A DNA stretch of 64,000 nucleotides from Sphingopyxis italica. Its GTDB lineage: Bacteria; Pseudomonadota; Alphaproteobacteria; Sphingomonadales; Sphingomonadaceae. The position numbers and the translations under genes are program-made. Location of the stretch: NCBI RefSeq assembly GCF_011926545.1, contig NZ_JAATIT010000003.1:434001-498000 (forward strand). Reading direction: 5' to 3'. Below are positions 18,484 to 27,491 of the stretch, in pieces. Position 1 is the stretch's first letter; every line of letters begins with the position of its first letter. Under the pieces are notes generated by a model, which saw only the letters and a list, made by a program, of their open reading frames with translations, was not told the DNA's origin and ran no database searches.

Positions 18484-18879
18484 GTGACGCACCCCTTCAT
18501 CGAACATGTGAATCTGACCGTCAGCGATCCCGATCGCACCGCCGGCATCCTCTCGGCGATCTTCGGCTGGCACGAACGTTGGCGCGGCCCCGCGCGCGAT
18601 GGCGGGCGCACGATACATCTCGGCAGTGACGCCGCCTATATCGCGCTCTACACCGGCCCCGACGGCCCGCATGCGGACGCGCGCTATCCCAAAGGCGAAC
18701 CGCTCAACCATGTCGGCGTGCAGGTCGACGATCTCGACACGATCGAAATGCGTGTGAAGGCGGTCGGCCTCACCCCCGTCAACCATGGCGATTACGAACC
18801 CGGCCGCCGCTTCTATTTCTTCGATCCCGACGGCATCGAATATGAAGTGGTCAGCTATGCGGAGCCGCGGCCGCGCTGA
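18484..18879 (+). CDS. VOC-superfamily (glyoxalase-like) protein
   Basis: A GTG start after CAGGAGCC gives 131 residues with beta-alpha-beta-beta-beta repeats of the vicinal oxygen chelate fold. Candidate metal ligands are the early His (FIEHVNLTV), the central His (NHVGVQVDD) and the final Glu (FFDPDGIEYEVV). It could be a dioxygenase, lyase or resistance protein. The divergent layout with soxR suggests SoxR control. Confidence 0.85.
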   Translation: MTHPFIEHVNLTVSDPDRTAGILSAIFGWHERWRGPARDGGRTIHLGSDAAYIALYTGPDGPHADARYPKGEPLNHVGVQVDDLDTIEMRVKAVGLTPVNHGDYEPGRRFYFFDPDGIEYEVVSYAEPRPR

Positions 18880-18943
18880 ATCGGGCAACAACCGGCCATC
18901 TGCGGCGTTGATCGATTATCGGGGGGCATGAAGGAGCCTTTCG

Positions 18944-19408
18944 ATGAGCGACGATATCAAACAGCAGTTCTGGAAAGCCCTGGCCGACAGCCCCTATGTC
19001 ATGCTCGGCGCGACCGGCGAACGCGAACATCACATCCCGATGAACGCGCAGCTCGACAAGGACGCGAACAGCGCCTTCTGGTTCTTCACCGCCACCGACA
19101 ACCGTTTGGCGGCGGGCGGTCCCGCGATGGCGCAATTCGCGGCCAAGGGTCACGAGCTGTTCGCCTGTATTTCGGGCACGCTGGTGCGGGAGAATAATCG
19201 CGCGGTGCTCGACAAATTGTGGAACAATAGCATCGCGGCCTGGTATCCGGGCGGCAAAGATGACCCCAAACTCGTCCTGCTGCGTTTCGACCTCGACGAT
19301 GCCGAAATCTGGACTGCCGACCCCGGCGTCAAGGGGATGTTCAAGCTTGCTACCGGCATGACGATGAAGGATGGCGACCTCGGCAAGCACACCGAAGTGG
19401 CGCTCTAG
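18944..19408 (+). CDS. Pyridoxamine 5'-phosphate oxidase-like general stress protein
   Basis: A 154-residue split-barrel flavin-binding fold protein similar to the general stress protein 26 group (FWKALADSPYVMLGATGER, SAFWFFTATDNRLAAGG, DAEIWTADPGVKG). The ATG at 18944 follows AAGGAGCC. These proteins bind FMN, FAD or heme; substrate unknown. It is convergent with the epimerase gene, overlapping by 4 bp. Confidence 0.85.
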   Translation: MSDDIKQQFWKALADSPYVMLGATGEREHHIPMNAQLDKDANSAFWFFTATDNRLAAGGPAMAQFAAKGHELFACISGTLVRENNRAVLDKLWNNSIAAWYPGGKDDPKLVLLRFDLDDAEIWTADPGVKGMFKLATGMTMKDGDLGKHTEVAL

Positions 19409-20403
19409 GTCGAGATGGCGGGCGGCCCGATCCGCCCGTCGCGAAATTCGAACCCGCCCTCGCGGTCGCACTCAAGCAGGGCGGGACCGTCGAGGTCGAC
19501 CCAGCGTGCGCGCTGTGCGAGCACGAATGCCGGCGCGATCGCGAGGCTGGTCGACAGCATGCACCCGGCCATGATCGATAGACCCGCCGCGTCGGCGGCG
19601 TCGGCGATCCTGAGCGCCTCGGTCAGTCCCCCCGCCTTATCGAGTTTGATGTTCACCCCGTCGTAAAAGGGGCCGATCCGCGCGACATCGGCGGCGGTCT
19701 GGCAGCTTTCGTCGGCGATAAAGGGCAGCGGCGCATAAATAGGATCGAGCAGCGCATCGGCGCCCACCGGCACCGGCTGCTCGATCATCTCGACCCCCAT
19801 GTCGGCAAGCGCTTCGGCCTCGCTCAAAATATCGATCTCGCCCCAGCTTTCGTTCGCATCGACGATCAGCCGCGCCTCGGGCGCGCCCTTGCGTACCCCC
19901 GCGACGCGGAGGCGGTCGCCCTCGCCGGTGAGCTTGATCTTGAGCAGCCGGTAGCCGTCGGCCGCCGCCGTCGCAGCCTGCTCGGCCATCGCGCCCGGCG
20001 TGCCGAGCGAGATCGTATAGGCCGTGACCCGCGCGGTCGGCGCCCCGTCGCACCCCGCAAGCTGCCAGAGCCGGAGGCCGCGTTGCCGCGCTTCCAGATC
20101 CCACAGCGCGCAGTCGAGCGCGTTGCGCGCCGCACCCGGCGCCATCAACAGCTGCACCGCGGCGCGCGCCTCGGCGGCGTCCATTTCCGCGATATGCGGC
20201 GCGGCGAGCAGAATCTGGTCGCGGCACCCGGCCGCATCCTCGCCGAGATAATAGATGGGCGTGCCTTCGCCGCGCCCCACGGCGCCGCCACTCTCGATTT
20301 CGGCGACGACGACATCGACGTGCGTCTTGGCGCCGCGGCTGATGACGAACTCGCCGGCGACGGCCCAGCGTTCGACGCGCGCGCTTTTCAGTTGGATAGC
20401 CAT
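19405..20403 (-). CDS. Dipeptide (L-Ala-D/L-Glu type) epimerase, enolase superfamily
   Basis: A 332-residue enolase-superfamily enzyme. The KxK base motif is LLKIKLTG; metal ligands are likely in LIVDANESW, MIEQPVP and FIADESC; the second base is in VNIKLDKAGG. This arrangement is that of muconate-lactonising-like dipeptide epimerases, which recycle peptidoglycan dipeptides. Not next to other murein-recycling genes. Confidence 0.88.
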   Translation of the reverse strand: MAIQLKSARVERWAVAGEFVISRGAKTHVDVVVAEIESGGAVGRGEGTPIYYLGEDAAGCRDQILLAAPHIAEMDAAEARAAVQLLMAPGAARNALDCALWDLEARQRGLRLWQLAGCDGAPTARVTAYTISLGTPGAMAEQAATAAADGYRLLKIKLTGEGDRLRVAGVRKGAPEARLIVDANESWGEIDILSEAEALADMGVEMIEQPVPVGADALLDPIYAPLPFIADESCQTAADVARIGPFYDGVNIKLDKAGGLTEALRIADAADAAGLSIMAGCMLSTSLAIAPAFVLAQRARWVDLDGPALLECDREGGFEFRDGRIGPPAIST

Positions 20404-20427
20404 GCAGGAAGGCTAGTGTAGATCGGT

Positions 20428-20823
20428 ATGACCGGCAAATCCCTTTCCGAACGCATCGGCGATTTCGGCCACCGCCTCGCGGTCGAGGCGCACGCCGCCT
20501 GGCTCGCCGCGCGCGACCCACGCGTGCCTTGGTTCGCGCGCATCCTGGCGGTCGCGGTCGCCGCCTATGCGCTGTCGCCGATCGACCTGATCCCCGATTT
20601 CATTCCGGTGCTCGGCTGGCTCGATGACCTCGTCATCGTTCCGCTGGGTCTGCTCGCGGTCCGGCGGTCGATCCCCGCACCGCTATGGACCGAACTCCAC
20701 GCCGCCGCCGAGACCGCAAGCGAGCGCCCGTCGAGCCGCGCCGGCATGGCGTTCATCCTGCTGTTGTGGGCAGGGCTGCTCTATATCGTCTATTGGGGCG
20801 TGCGGACTTCGCCCTGGCATTGA
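20428..20823 (+). CDS. YkvA-family (DUF1232) membrane protein
   Basis: A 131-residue protein with the DUF1232 signature ALSPIDLIPDFIPVLGWLDDLVIVPLG (shown as two parts: YALSPIDLIPDFIPVLG and WLDDLVIVPLG), and a C-terminal hydrophobic segment. Function unknown in this family. It is divergent from the epimerase gene with a 24-bp gap. Confidence 0.88.
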   Translation: MTGKSLSERIGDFGHRLAVEAHAAWLAARDPRVPWFARILAVAVAAYALSPIDLIPDFIPVLGWLDDLVIVPLGLLAVRRSIPAPLWTELHAAAETASERPSSRAGMAFILLLWAGLLYIVYWGVRTSPWH

Positions 20824-20839
20824 TCGGCGCTTCCAGTCG

Positions 20840-22060
20840 TCAGCCGCCGTGAGTCCGGATCCATTTCTCGACCACCGGCGCGATCTCTTCGCGCCATTTG
20901 CGGCCGTTGAAGATGCCGTAATGGCCGACGCCCTTCGCTATCAGATATTTCTTCTTGTCGGCGGATAACGCCTTCGCGATCGTCAGCGCCGCCTTGGTCT
21001 GGCCGATTCCCGAAATATCGTCGCGCTCGCCCTCGATCGCGAGGATTGCGATATCTTCGATCGCGCCGACATCGACCGGCTGGCCGCGGTGGGTCATCTC
21101 GCCCTTCGGCAGCAGGTGGCGCTGGAACACGACATCGACCGTCTGGAGGTAGAATTCGGACGTCATGTCGCACACCGCGCGATATTCGTCGTAAAATTCC
21201 TTGGTCTTGTCGGCGCTCTCGCCGTCGCCGTCGACCAGATGTTTGAACATCTCCCAATGGCTCATCATGTGATTGCCGAGGTTCATCGACATGAAGCCCG
21301 CCAGCTGCAGAAAGCCCGGATAAACGCGGCGCCCCGCACCCGGATAATAGGCCGGAACGGTCGCGATTACATTTTCCTGAAACCAGGCGTGCGGCCGCGT
21401 CATCGCATGGTCGTTGACCGCGGTCGGCGCCTTGCGCGTGTCGATCGGGCCGCCCATCATCGTCAGCGTCTTGGGCCGGCACTTGTGCTTGTTCGCCGCC
21501 ATGATCGCCGCCGCGGCGAGGCTCGGCACCGACGGCTGGCATACCGCCAGCATATGCGCGCCGGGGCCGATATGCTCAAGCCACGCGATCAGATAATCGA
21601 CATAATCGTCGAGGTCGAACTTGCCGGCTTCGAGCGGCACGTTGCGCGCGTCGCGCCAGTCGGTGATCCAAACGTCGTGCCCGGGCAGCATCCGCTCGAC
21701 CGTCCCGCGCAACAGCGTCGCATAATGACCCGACATCGGGGCGACGATCAGCAGCTTGGGAGCGTCTTTCGTCCCTTTATGCTTGAAATGCTTGAGTTGG
21801 CCGAAGGGCCTCCGCGCCTCGATCGCTTCGGCGACGCGCACCGTCTCGCCGTCGACGACGGTTTCATACAGCTCGAACCCCGGCTTGCCGCGCGGTGCCG
21901 CCGCATGCGCGAAGACTTCGAGTGCCGAGGCGAACATCGGGCTGCCGCCGAAATAGCCGAGCGGATTCGCCGGATGCTGCATCACCTGCGCGCCCGCCGT
22001 CGCCAGCGCACTCGCCCCGGCAAGCCAATTCTTCTGCATGTCAAACGCGTGATACAGCAT
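20840..22060 (-). CDS. phaZ: Intracellular polyhydroxyalkanoate depolymerase
   Basis: A 406-residue alpha/beta-hydrolase that hydrolyses stored PHB. The nucleophile position is Cys174 in VCQPSVP rather than GxSxG, as in the Ralstonia PhaZ1 class. Likely partners are the Asp in IEGERDDISG and the His in GVGHYGIF. The start MLYHAFDMQKNW at 22060 is preferred over the upstream Arg-rich frame. No signal peptide. Confidence 0.93.
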   Translation of the reverse strand: MLYHAFDMQKNWLAGASALATAGAQVMQHPANPLGYFGGSPMFASALEVFAHAAAPRGKPGFELYETVVDGETVRVAEAIEARRPFGQLKHFKHKGTKDAPKLLIVAPMSGHYATLLRGTVERMLPGHDVWITDWRDARNVPLEAGKFDLDDYVDYLIAWLEHIGPGAHMLAVCQPSVPSLAAAAIMAANKHKCRPKTLTMMGGPIDTRKAPTAVNDHAMTRPHAWFQENVIATVPAYYPGAGRRVYPGFLQLAGFMSMNLGNHMMSHWEMFKHLVDGDGESADKTKEFYDEYRAVCDMTSEFYLQTVDVVFQRHLLPKGEMTHRGQPVDVGAIEDIAILAIEGERDDISGIGQTKAALTIAKALSADKKKYLIAKGVGHYGIFNGRKWREEIAPVVEKWIRTHGG

Positions 22061-22251
22061 ATTCGGATCATTCCTTGCGTAGCCCGGCGGCGCTCTTCGG
22101 CGCCCGCTCATTGGTTAGCAGTCTAGGGGCTCCGTCTCATTGTGCAATGCGTCAAAATCATTGCGGATCGTGCCGATAGCGAATAATCTGCGCGGCAAGG
22201 CGCATGATGCGCCGGTGGAGTGATTATGTCTGAGATTGCGGGCAACCGCTA

Positions 22252-22321
22252 ACATCCCGGCGAAAACGGGATGTGCGCTGCGCGCCGACCCTGTGTCGGT
22301 GCGCCGTTATTGCATGCAATA
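22252..22321. promoter_or_regulatory. Hairpin and 14-bp perfect palindrome upstream of yjhX
   Basis: ACATCCCG (22252-22259) and CGGGATGT (22267-22274) form an 8-bp hairpin. TATTGCATGCAATA at 22308-22321 is a perfect palindrome ending 14 bp before the yjhX ATG. The palindrome is an operator candidate. The rest of the 275-bp gap shows nothing else recognisable. Confidence 0.5.
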
Positions 22322-22335
22322 TCCGGACATATCCC

Positions 22336-22593
22336 ATGAATATCTCGAAAGCGGAGCAGCGCGTGCTCCATGTGCTGGCGCAAGGCGGCATGATCCGCCA
22401 TCGGCGCGGCGAAAGCGGCCATATCGTCGAGGCGCTTTGCTTCACGCGCGACGGCCATATTCTCGCGAACACCGGCCTGCCGCTGTTCAACCGGCTGCGG
22501 CGCCGCGGCTTCATCGCCTCGCATGGCGGCGCGCCGTACCGCATCACGCAGGCGGGGCTTCGCGCCGTGCGTGCGCAGCTCGATAATCGCTGA
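22336..22593 (+). CDS. YjhX-family putative toxin
   Basis: An 85-residue winged-helix-like protein matching the YjhX (TopAI) family along its length: MNISKAEQRVLHVLAQGGMI, RDGHILANTGLPLFNRLRRRGFI, PYRIT, and the conserved C-terminus RAQLDNR. E. coli TopAI inhibits topoisomerase I and is neutralised by the adjacent YjhQ. No YjhQ acetyltransferase gene lies beside this copy, so it may have a non-toxin regulatory role. Confidence 0.85.
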   Translation: MNISKAEQRVLHVLAQGGMIRHRRGESGHIVEALCFTRDGHILANTGLPLFNRLRRRGFIASHGGAPYRITQAGLRAVRAQLDNR

Positions 22594-22602
22594 AAAAAAG
22601 GG

Positions 22603-22630
22603 GGAAGCGCGGCGCCACCGCCGCGCTTCC
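22603..22630 (+). terminator. Strong intrinsic-type hairpin after yjhX
   Basis: A perfect 12-bp stem (GGAAGCGCGGCG with CGCCGCGCTTCC) closes a 4-nt loop 10 bp past the stop. A run of seven A precedes it and TTG follows, so it could terminate in the opposite direction as well. Confidence 0.65.
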
Positions 22631-22714
22631 TTGCAGTATCGCTTCAAAGCATCTGAAGCGCAGCATCATTCTGCGTCGTTGAGCCCGGTCCCCGCCGCTG
22701 CTAGGGCCGGTGCG

Positions 22715-24514
22715 ATGGCCAGCCAGTCCGATCTCTCCGCCGCGAACGCTTCCGCCGAACCCCGCCGCAAGCTCGGTAGCCTGCGCATGGTATGGCAACA
22801 TGCCAGCCGCTATCCGCTGCAATTGATCGTCGCCGCGATCGCGCTCGGCATCGCGGCGCTCGCAACGCTCGCGATCCCCTATCAATTCAAGGAAATGATC
22901 GACAGCGGCTTCATCGCCGGCGGCGGCGATGTCGCGCCGCATTTCCGGCTTTTCTACGCCATCTGCGTCGCGCTCGCCCTCGCAACCGCGCTGCGCTTCT
23001 ATTTCGTGAGTTGGCTCGGCGAGCGCACCGTCGCCGACATCCGCCAAGCGGTCCAGCGCAACCTGCTGCGCCTCGCCCCCGGTTTCTTCGAGGAAAATCG
23101 CCCGTCCGAAATCGCCTCGCGCATGACCTCGGATACCGCGATCATCGAGCAGGTGGTGGGCACCACCGTGTCGGTCGCGCTGCGCAATTTGGTGATGGGC
23201 GTCGGCGGCATCCTTTATCTGTTCAGCCTGTCGCCAAAGCTCACCGCGGGCATCCTCCTCGGCATCCCGGTCATCATCCTGCCGATCGTGCTGCTCGGCC
23301 GGCGGCTCCAGAATGTCTCGCGGACCAGCCAGGACCGCGTCGCCGACATCGGCGCGACCACCGCCGAACAGATGGGGGCGATGAAGATCGTGCAGGCGTT
23401 CGGCCAGGAAGCGCGCGAAGCCGATCGTTTCTCGGCCGCTGTCGAGGCCAATTTCGCGACCGCGAAACGCCGCATCCGCCTTCGCGCGATCATCACCGCG
23501 ACGGTCATCGGCCTGTTGTTCGGCGCGATCACCACCTTACTCTGGTACGGCGCGGAAGGCGTCGCGCAGGGAACAATCACCGGCGGCACGATCGCGGCCT
23601 TCGTCCTGACCGGCGGGCTCGTCGCGGGGGCGTTTGGTGCGCTCACCGAGGTCTATGGCGACCTGCTCCGCGCCGCTGGCGCCGCCGAGCGATTGAGCGA
23701 GTTGCTGAATGCCGAAGCGACGATCGCCCCGCCCGCAAAGCCAAGCGCCTTTCCCGAGCCGCCGGTCGGCACGCTCGAGTTCGCGAAGGTCGAGTTCCAC
23801 TATCCGACGCGTCCCGATGCGCCGGCGCTCCACGATTTCAGCCTCGCGATCCGTCCGCGCGAGACGGTGGCGATCGTCGGCCCGTCGGGCGCCGGAAAAT
23901 CGACGCTCTTCCAGCTCGCCGAACGTTTCTATGATCCGCAGACGGGGCAGATCCTGCTCGATGGCGTGCCGCTGACCGAAGCCGATCCCGCCGACATCCG
24001 CGCGCGCATCGCGATGGTGCCGCAGGAAACGGTGATCTTCGCCGCCTCGGCGCGCGACAATCTGCGTTATGGCAATTGGAACGCAAGCGACGAGGATTTG
24101 TGGGACGCCGCGCGCGCCGCCAATGCCGAGGAATTTCTGCGCAAGCTGCCGCAAGGCCTCGATACCTTCATGGGCGAAGGCGGCGCGCGCCTGTCGGGCG
24201 GCCAGCGCCAGCGTGTCGCGATCGCGCGCGCGCTACTGCGCCGCGCCCCGCTCCTGTTGCTCGACGAAGCAACCTCGGCGCTCGACGCCGAATCCGAAAA
24301 GCTGGTGCAGGACGCGCTCGAAACGCTGATGGCCGACCGCACGACGATCGTCATCGCCCACCGGCTCGCGACCGTGCGCGCCGCCGACCGCATCATCGTG
24401 ATGGACGACGGCCGCATCGTCGAAGAGGGCAAGCATGATGAGCTCGTCGCCGCGGATGGCCTCTACGCCCGCCTCGCACGTCTCCAGTTCCAGGACAATC
24501 TCGCCGCCGCTTGA
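22715..24514 (+). CDS. MsbA-like ABC exporter (fused permease and ATPase)
   Basis: A 599-residue half-transporter. About six membrane segments (residues 30-330) precede an ATPase domain with Walker A GPSGAGKST (about 389), signature LSGGQ (about 493) and Walker B LLLLDEATSALD. Homodimers of this class export lipids, peptides or drugs. The start MASQSDLSA at 22715 is chosen; the longer frame has an unlikely leader. The neighbour at 24545 gives no clue to its substrate. Confidence 0.9.
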   Translation: MASQSDLSAANASAEPRRKLGSLRMVWQHASRYPLQLIVAAIALGIAALATLAIPYQFKEMIDSGFIAGGGDVAPHFRLFYAICVALALATALRFYFVSWLGERTVADIRQAVQRNLLRLAPGFFEENRPSEIASRMTSDTAIIEQVVGTTVSVALRNLVMGVGGILYLFSLSPKLTAGILLGIPVIILPIVLLGRRLQNVSRTSQDRVADIGATTAEQMGAMKIVQAFGQEAREADRFSAAVEANFATAKRRIRLRAIITATVIGLLFGAITTLLWYGAEGVAQGTITGGTIAAFVLTGGLVAGAFGALTEVYGDLLRAAGAAERLSELLNAEATIAPPAKPSAFPEPPVGTLEFAKVEFHYPTRPDAPALHDFSLAIRPRETVAIVGPSGAGKSTLFQLAERFYDPQTGQILLDGVPLTEADPADIRARIAMVPQETVIFAASARDNLRYGNWNASDEDLWDAARAANAEEFLRKLPQGLDTFMGEGGARLSGGQRQRVAIARALLRRAPLLLLDEATSALDAESEKLVQDALETLMADRTTIVIAHRLATVRAADRIIVMDDGRIVEEGKHDELVAADGLYARLARLQFQDNLAAA

Positions 24515-24544
24515 CGCAGATTCGATCGACCGAAGGAAATGACC

Positions 24545-25081
24545 ATGCTCTACGACCTGACCGTACCGGCCTGTCGCGATGGCCTGAACGCCCTGTCCGG
24601 AGAGCTTTCCCGCGCGCTCGCCTGGGGCGCCGCCAACGGCATCGGCGAATTGCAGTTCGCCGTCGCACGTCTCGCGCCCGATATGTTTCCGCTCGCCGCG
24701 CAGGTGCGCTTTGCGTGCGTCCAGGCGCTTCAGCCGCTGGGCCGCCTCGGCGGCATCGCGGTTCCCGAATTTGCCGAGGATGCGACCGATTTTGCCGCAA
24801 TGCAGGATCAGATCGCAGCGACGCTCGCCCTCCTCGACAGCATCGATCGTGCGGCGCTTGACGGCGACCTCGACCGGATGGTCAGCTTCGAACTGCCCAA
24901 CGGCATGGTCTTCGACCTGAGTGCTTTCGACTATGTCCGCGACTGGGCGGCGCCGCAATTCGCCTTTCACCGCACCATGGCCTATGCGATCCTGCGCCAT
25001 ATGGGGGTTCCGCTCGGCAAGGCCGATTATGTCAGCTATATGATGCGCCACCTGCGTCCGGGAACAGCGCCTGCCGCCTGA
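24545..25081 (+). CDS. DUF1993-family protein
   Basis: About 178 residues, helical, with the DUF1993 features MLYDLTVPACRDGLNALS at the start and MVSFELPNGMVFDLSAFDYVRDWAAPQFAFH in the middle (two parts: LPNGMVFDLSAFDYV and APQFAFHRTMAYAILR). It resembles the DinB-like four-helix fold, and function is unknown. AAGGA lies 7 nt before the ATG at 24545; an in-frame ATG at 24539 overlaps that site. Confidence 0.85.
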   Translation: MLYDLTVPACRDGLNALSGELSRALAWGAANGIGELQFAVARLAPDMFPLAAQVRFACVQALQPLGRLGGIAVPEFAEDATDFAAMQDQIAATLALLDSIDRAALDGDLDRMVSFELPNGMVFDLSAFDYVRDWAAPQFAFHRTMAYAILRHMGVPLGKADYVSYMMRHLRPGTAPAA

Positions 25082-25102
25082 CGCACGGCAAGCGCCGCAT
25101 CG

Positions 25103-25540
25103 TCAGATCAGCCCCGCGTAATTCCGGATTCCGGGAAAGGCGAGCTTCGTCCCGCCGTTGCGCCGGATCGCACCGATCGCCTCATCGACGCGCAGATAGC
25201 GCGCCCGTGCATCGGGCTCGAGCAGGATCGCGGCCGGCTCGGCACGCTCCGATGCCTGCTTTACCAAAAGGCCCAGCTCGGCGAGATCGATCGCCTCATC
25301 GTTCCAGCGGATCACGTCGGTCGTGTCGATCGTCACACGGTTTTCGTTGAGTATCTTGCCCGGCTCGATCGGTCCCACAGGGAGCGTTACATCGACGCTG
25401 TGCGTCGGCGGCGGAATGGTGATGATGAACATCACCAGCATCACCAGCATGACCTCGATCAGCGGCGTGGTGTTGATGTCGGGATCGCCATTGGGATCGG
25501 CACGAAAAATGCTGCGATGGAACATGCTGCGTTTGCGCAT
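25103..25540 (-). CDS. ExbD/TolR-family energy-transduction protein
   Basis: A 145-residue protein with one N-terminal membrane helix and the ExbD signature DINTTPLIEVMLVMLVMFII, including the conserved Asp (DINTTPLID-type position). The rest is periplasmic. ExbD works with ExbB and TonB to power outer-membrane transport. No exbB or tonB is adjacent. The start MRKRSMFHRS at 25540 is preferred over 25576. Confidence 0.88.
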   Translation of the reverse strand: MRKRSMFHRSIFRADPNGDPDINTTPLIEVMLVMLVMFIITIPPPTHSVDVTLPVGPIEPGKILNENRVTIDTTDVIRWNDEAIDLAELGLLVKQASERAEPAAILLEPDARARYLRVDEAIGAIRRNGGTKLAFPGIRNYAGLI

Positions 25541-25713
25541 CGTCTCTCTCTCCCGCTTGAGGAAAGAACGCCGCAATCAACGGACGCCCCGCCCCCGCAT
25601 CAGGGGCGCGGGATTATCCCGCACCCCCAGACGTAATAGTATATCACAATATCAAGCGGGCAAGAGAAATCGGGAAAGGGCGCCGAACGACTGGTCCCGC
25701 ACAAATCGCGCAT

Positions 25714-25745
25714 AAAGAAAGGGCGGCACCTTTCGATGCCGCCCC
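25714..25745 (-). terminator. Intrinsic terminator of the OmpA-family gene
   Basis: On the minus strand GGGCGGCA (25744-25737) pairs with TGCCGCCC (25728-25721), followed by TTTCTTT. It lies about 40 bp past the stop of the gene at 25784. This is a classic rho-independent terminator. Confidence 0.8.
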
Positions 25746-25783
25746 TCTTTTCTTCCAGTCCCCGTCGGGGATGGAAACCGGTC

Positions 25784-26899
25784 TTACATGCCCGAGTTCG
25801 GACCGTAAGTGATTTCCACGCGACGGTTCTGGTCGTTGCGGACGCCATCGGCGGTCGCAACGGCCGGACGGGTTTCGCCGAAGCCCTGCGCGCTGATCGA
25901 GCCATCCGAGATGCCCCGAGCGGTCAGGTAGCTGCGAACCGCGTCGTTGCGGCGGTTCGACAGGCCGACGTTGTACGTGGCCGAACCCGAACGGTCGGCG
26001 TGACCGGCGAGCATGACCTGCGTACCCGTGCAACCACGGTTGTAGGCGCTGATCGCGTTGTCGAGCGTCGAAGCCGCTTCCGGCGTGATGTTCGACTGAT
26101 CCCAGTCGAAATACACGATGTACGGCCCAGGTGCGCATTCCACGACCGGCGGCGGCGGCGGAGGCGGAGGGGGCGGCGGGGGCGGCGGGGGCGGAGGCGG
26201 CGGAGCCGGTTCCGGAGCCGGTTCGGCGCCACCGAAGTTGAACGTCAGCGTGCCGAGGATCGAGTGCGAACGGAAGCGCGTCGAAACGTCGCGGCCCGCC
26301 TGATCGACCAGATCGAGGTTGTCGGCGTTGAAGAAGCGATACTTCAGGCCAACGTCGATGTTGTCGCTGAGCGGAGCGCGGACGCCCGCGATCGCCTGCC
26401 AGGCAAAGCCCGTGTCCGAATCGTCGAGGAACGGACCCGCGAAAACGGGTTCGACCGAAACGCGGGCGACACCGGCGCCACCGCCGACAAAGCCCTGAAG
26501 GCCGTCGTCGTCACCGAAGTCGAGCAGACCGTTGACCATGAAGCTGAGCGCGTTCGAATCGCCGTTCAGATCGGTGTTACCGGTAAAGCTACCGGCACCA
26601 CCGGCGGTCGTCGGGATGCCAGGGGTCGTGAAACGGCCCGACTTGATGTCGGCTTCACGGAAACCGACTTCGACTTCCGCGCGGAAACCGCCGAAATCGT
26701 AACCGACGGTGCCTTCGACATCGTAGCCAGCACGATGATCGAGCGTACCGGCATTGTTGAAGGTGCCGATATCGAGGTCCAGGTCCTCGACGAGCATTGC
26801 GCCGGCACCAACACCAACATACCAGGAGTTGTCGCGCGCAAGAACCGGCGACGCCAGGGTGGTGGAGGCCAACGCCACAGCGACGGCAAGCTTCCTCAT
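25784..26899 (-). CDS. OmpA-family outer-membrane protein with polyproline linker
   Basis: A 371-residue protein. The signal peptide (MRKLAVAVALASTTLASPVLA) leads to an eight-stranded OmpA-like beta-barrel (to about residue 235). A linker of some 19 consecutive prolines follows, and then a C-terminal OmpA peptidoglycan-binding domain (YFDWDQSNITPEA, LAGHADRSGSATYN, NRRVEITYG). It anchors the outer membrane to murein. Its codons look optimised, as for an abundant protein. It has its own terminator. Confidence 0.92.
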   Translation of the reverse strand: MRKLAVAVALASTTLASPVLARDNSWYVGVGAGAMLVEDLDLDIGTFNNAGTLDHRAGYDVEGTVGYDFGGFRAEVEVGFREADIKSGRFTTPGIPTTAGGAGSFTGNTDLNGDSNALSFMVNGLLDFGDDDGLQGFVGGGAGVARVSVEPVFAGPFLDDSDTGFAWQAIAGVRAPLSDNIDVGLKYRFFNADNLDLVDQAGRDVSTRFRSHSILGTLTFNFGGAEPAPEPAPPPPPPPPPPPPPPPPPPPVVECAPGPYIVYFDWDQSNITPEAASTLDNAISAYNRGCTGTQVMLAGHADRSGSATYNVGLSNRRNDAVRSYLTARGISDGSISAQGFGETRPAVATADGVRNDQNRRVEITYGPNSGM

Positions 26900-27029
26900 A
26901 GTAATTCCCCTTTCAATTTGAGATATACGTCTCGGCAGACGTCCTACTCGCCGCTTTGGTTCCGTGCAAGTGAACAAATCGTCAATCTGTTGCCAAAAAG
27001 TCGCACTTTGTTCGCCAGCGAACGGAAAT

Positions 27030-27482
27030 TCAGCCTGAAATCAGAAGACCCTGCGCGGCGAGGTTGAGGATCAACGCCGCGATCGCGCTACGCGCTTCGG
27101 AATCGACCGTCGCCCCACCTGCGGGCGCGCCGATCGTCGCCGGTGCCGTCCACGCGCCGCCGTCGAATCGCAGCCGCGCACCGTCGGCGAGACGGGTTAC
27201 CTGCACCCCGGCGCGCGGCGCGGCGAATCTCCAGCCGCCCGCGGTCCAGATGGCTATCGCATTGCCCTCGCCGGTCCAGGCTCCGGTCGCGGCAGCATCG
27301 ACGATCCAGCATTGCCCAACGGCGGGGCTCGCGGGCGGCGTCGCAAGCGGGCCCGCTTCGATCGCCGCGTGGACAAGCGCATCGAGCAAGGTGAGCGCCT
27401 CATTGTGCGTTACCTCCTTTTGCGCCTGCGCAACGGCAAGTAACGGTAACGCAAAGCGCGGCGTGATCGGCATGTCGGTCAT
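27030..27482 (-). CDS. DUF2793 domain protein at the end of the GTA cluster
   Basis: A 150-residue protein with the DUF2793 pattern: RFALPLLAVAQAQKEVTHNEAL, the VGQCWIVD strand, and WTAGGWRFAAPRAG. The family is found at the distal end of alphaproteobacterial phage and GTA tail clusters and probably forms part of a fibre or head spike. It lies 9 bp after the baseplate gene and is probably co-transcribed. Confidence 0.85.
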   Translation of the reverse strand: MTDMPITPRFALPLLAVAQAQKEVTHNEALTLLDALVHAAIEAGPLATPPASPAVGQCWIVDAAATGAWTGEGNAIAIWTAGGWRFAAPRAGVQVTRLADGARLRFDGGAWTAPATIGAPAGGATVDSEARSAIAALILNLAAQGLLISG

Positions 27483-27491
27483 AATCTGTCC

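Noticed and set aside
26156..26212. Possible microsatellite of GGC/GGG units
   Set aside because: It encodes the polyproline linker of the OmpA-family protein and is in frame throughout.
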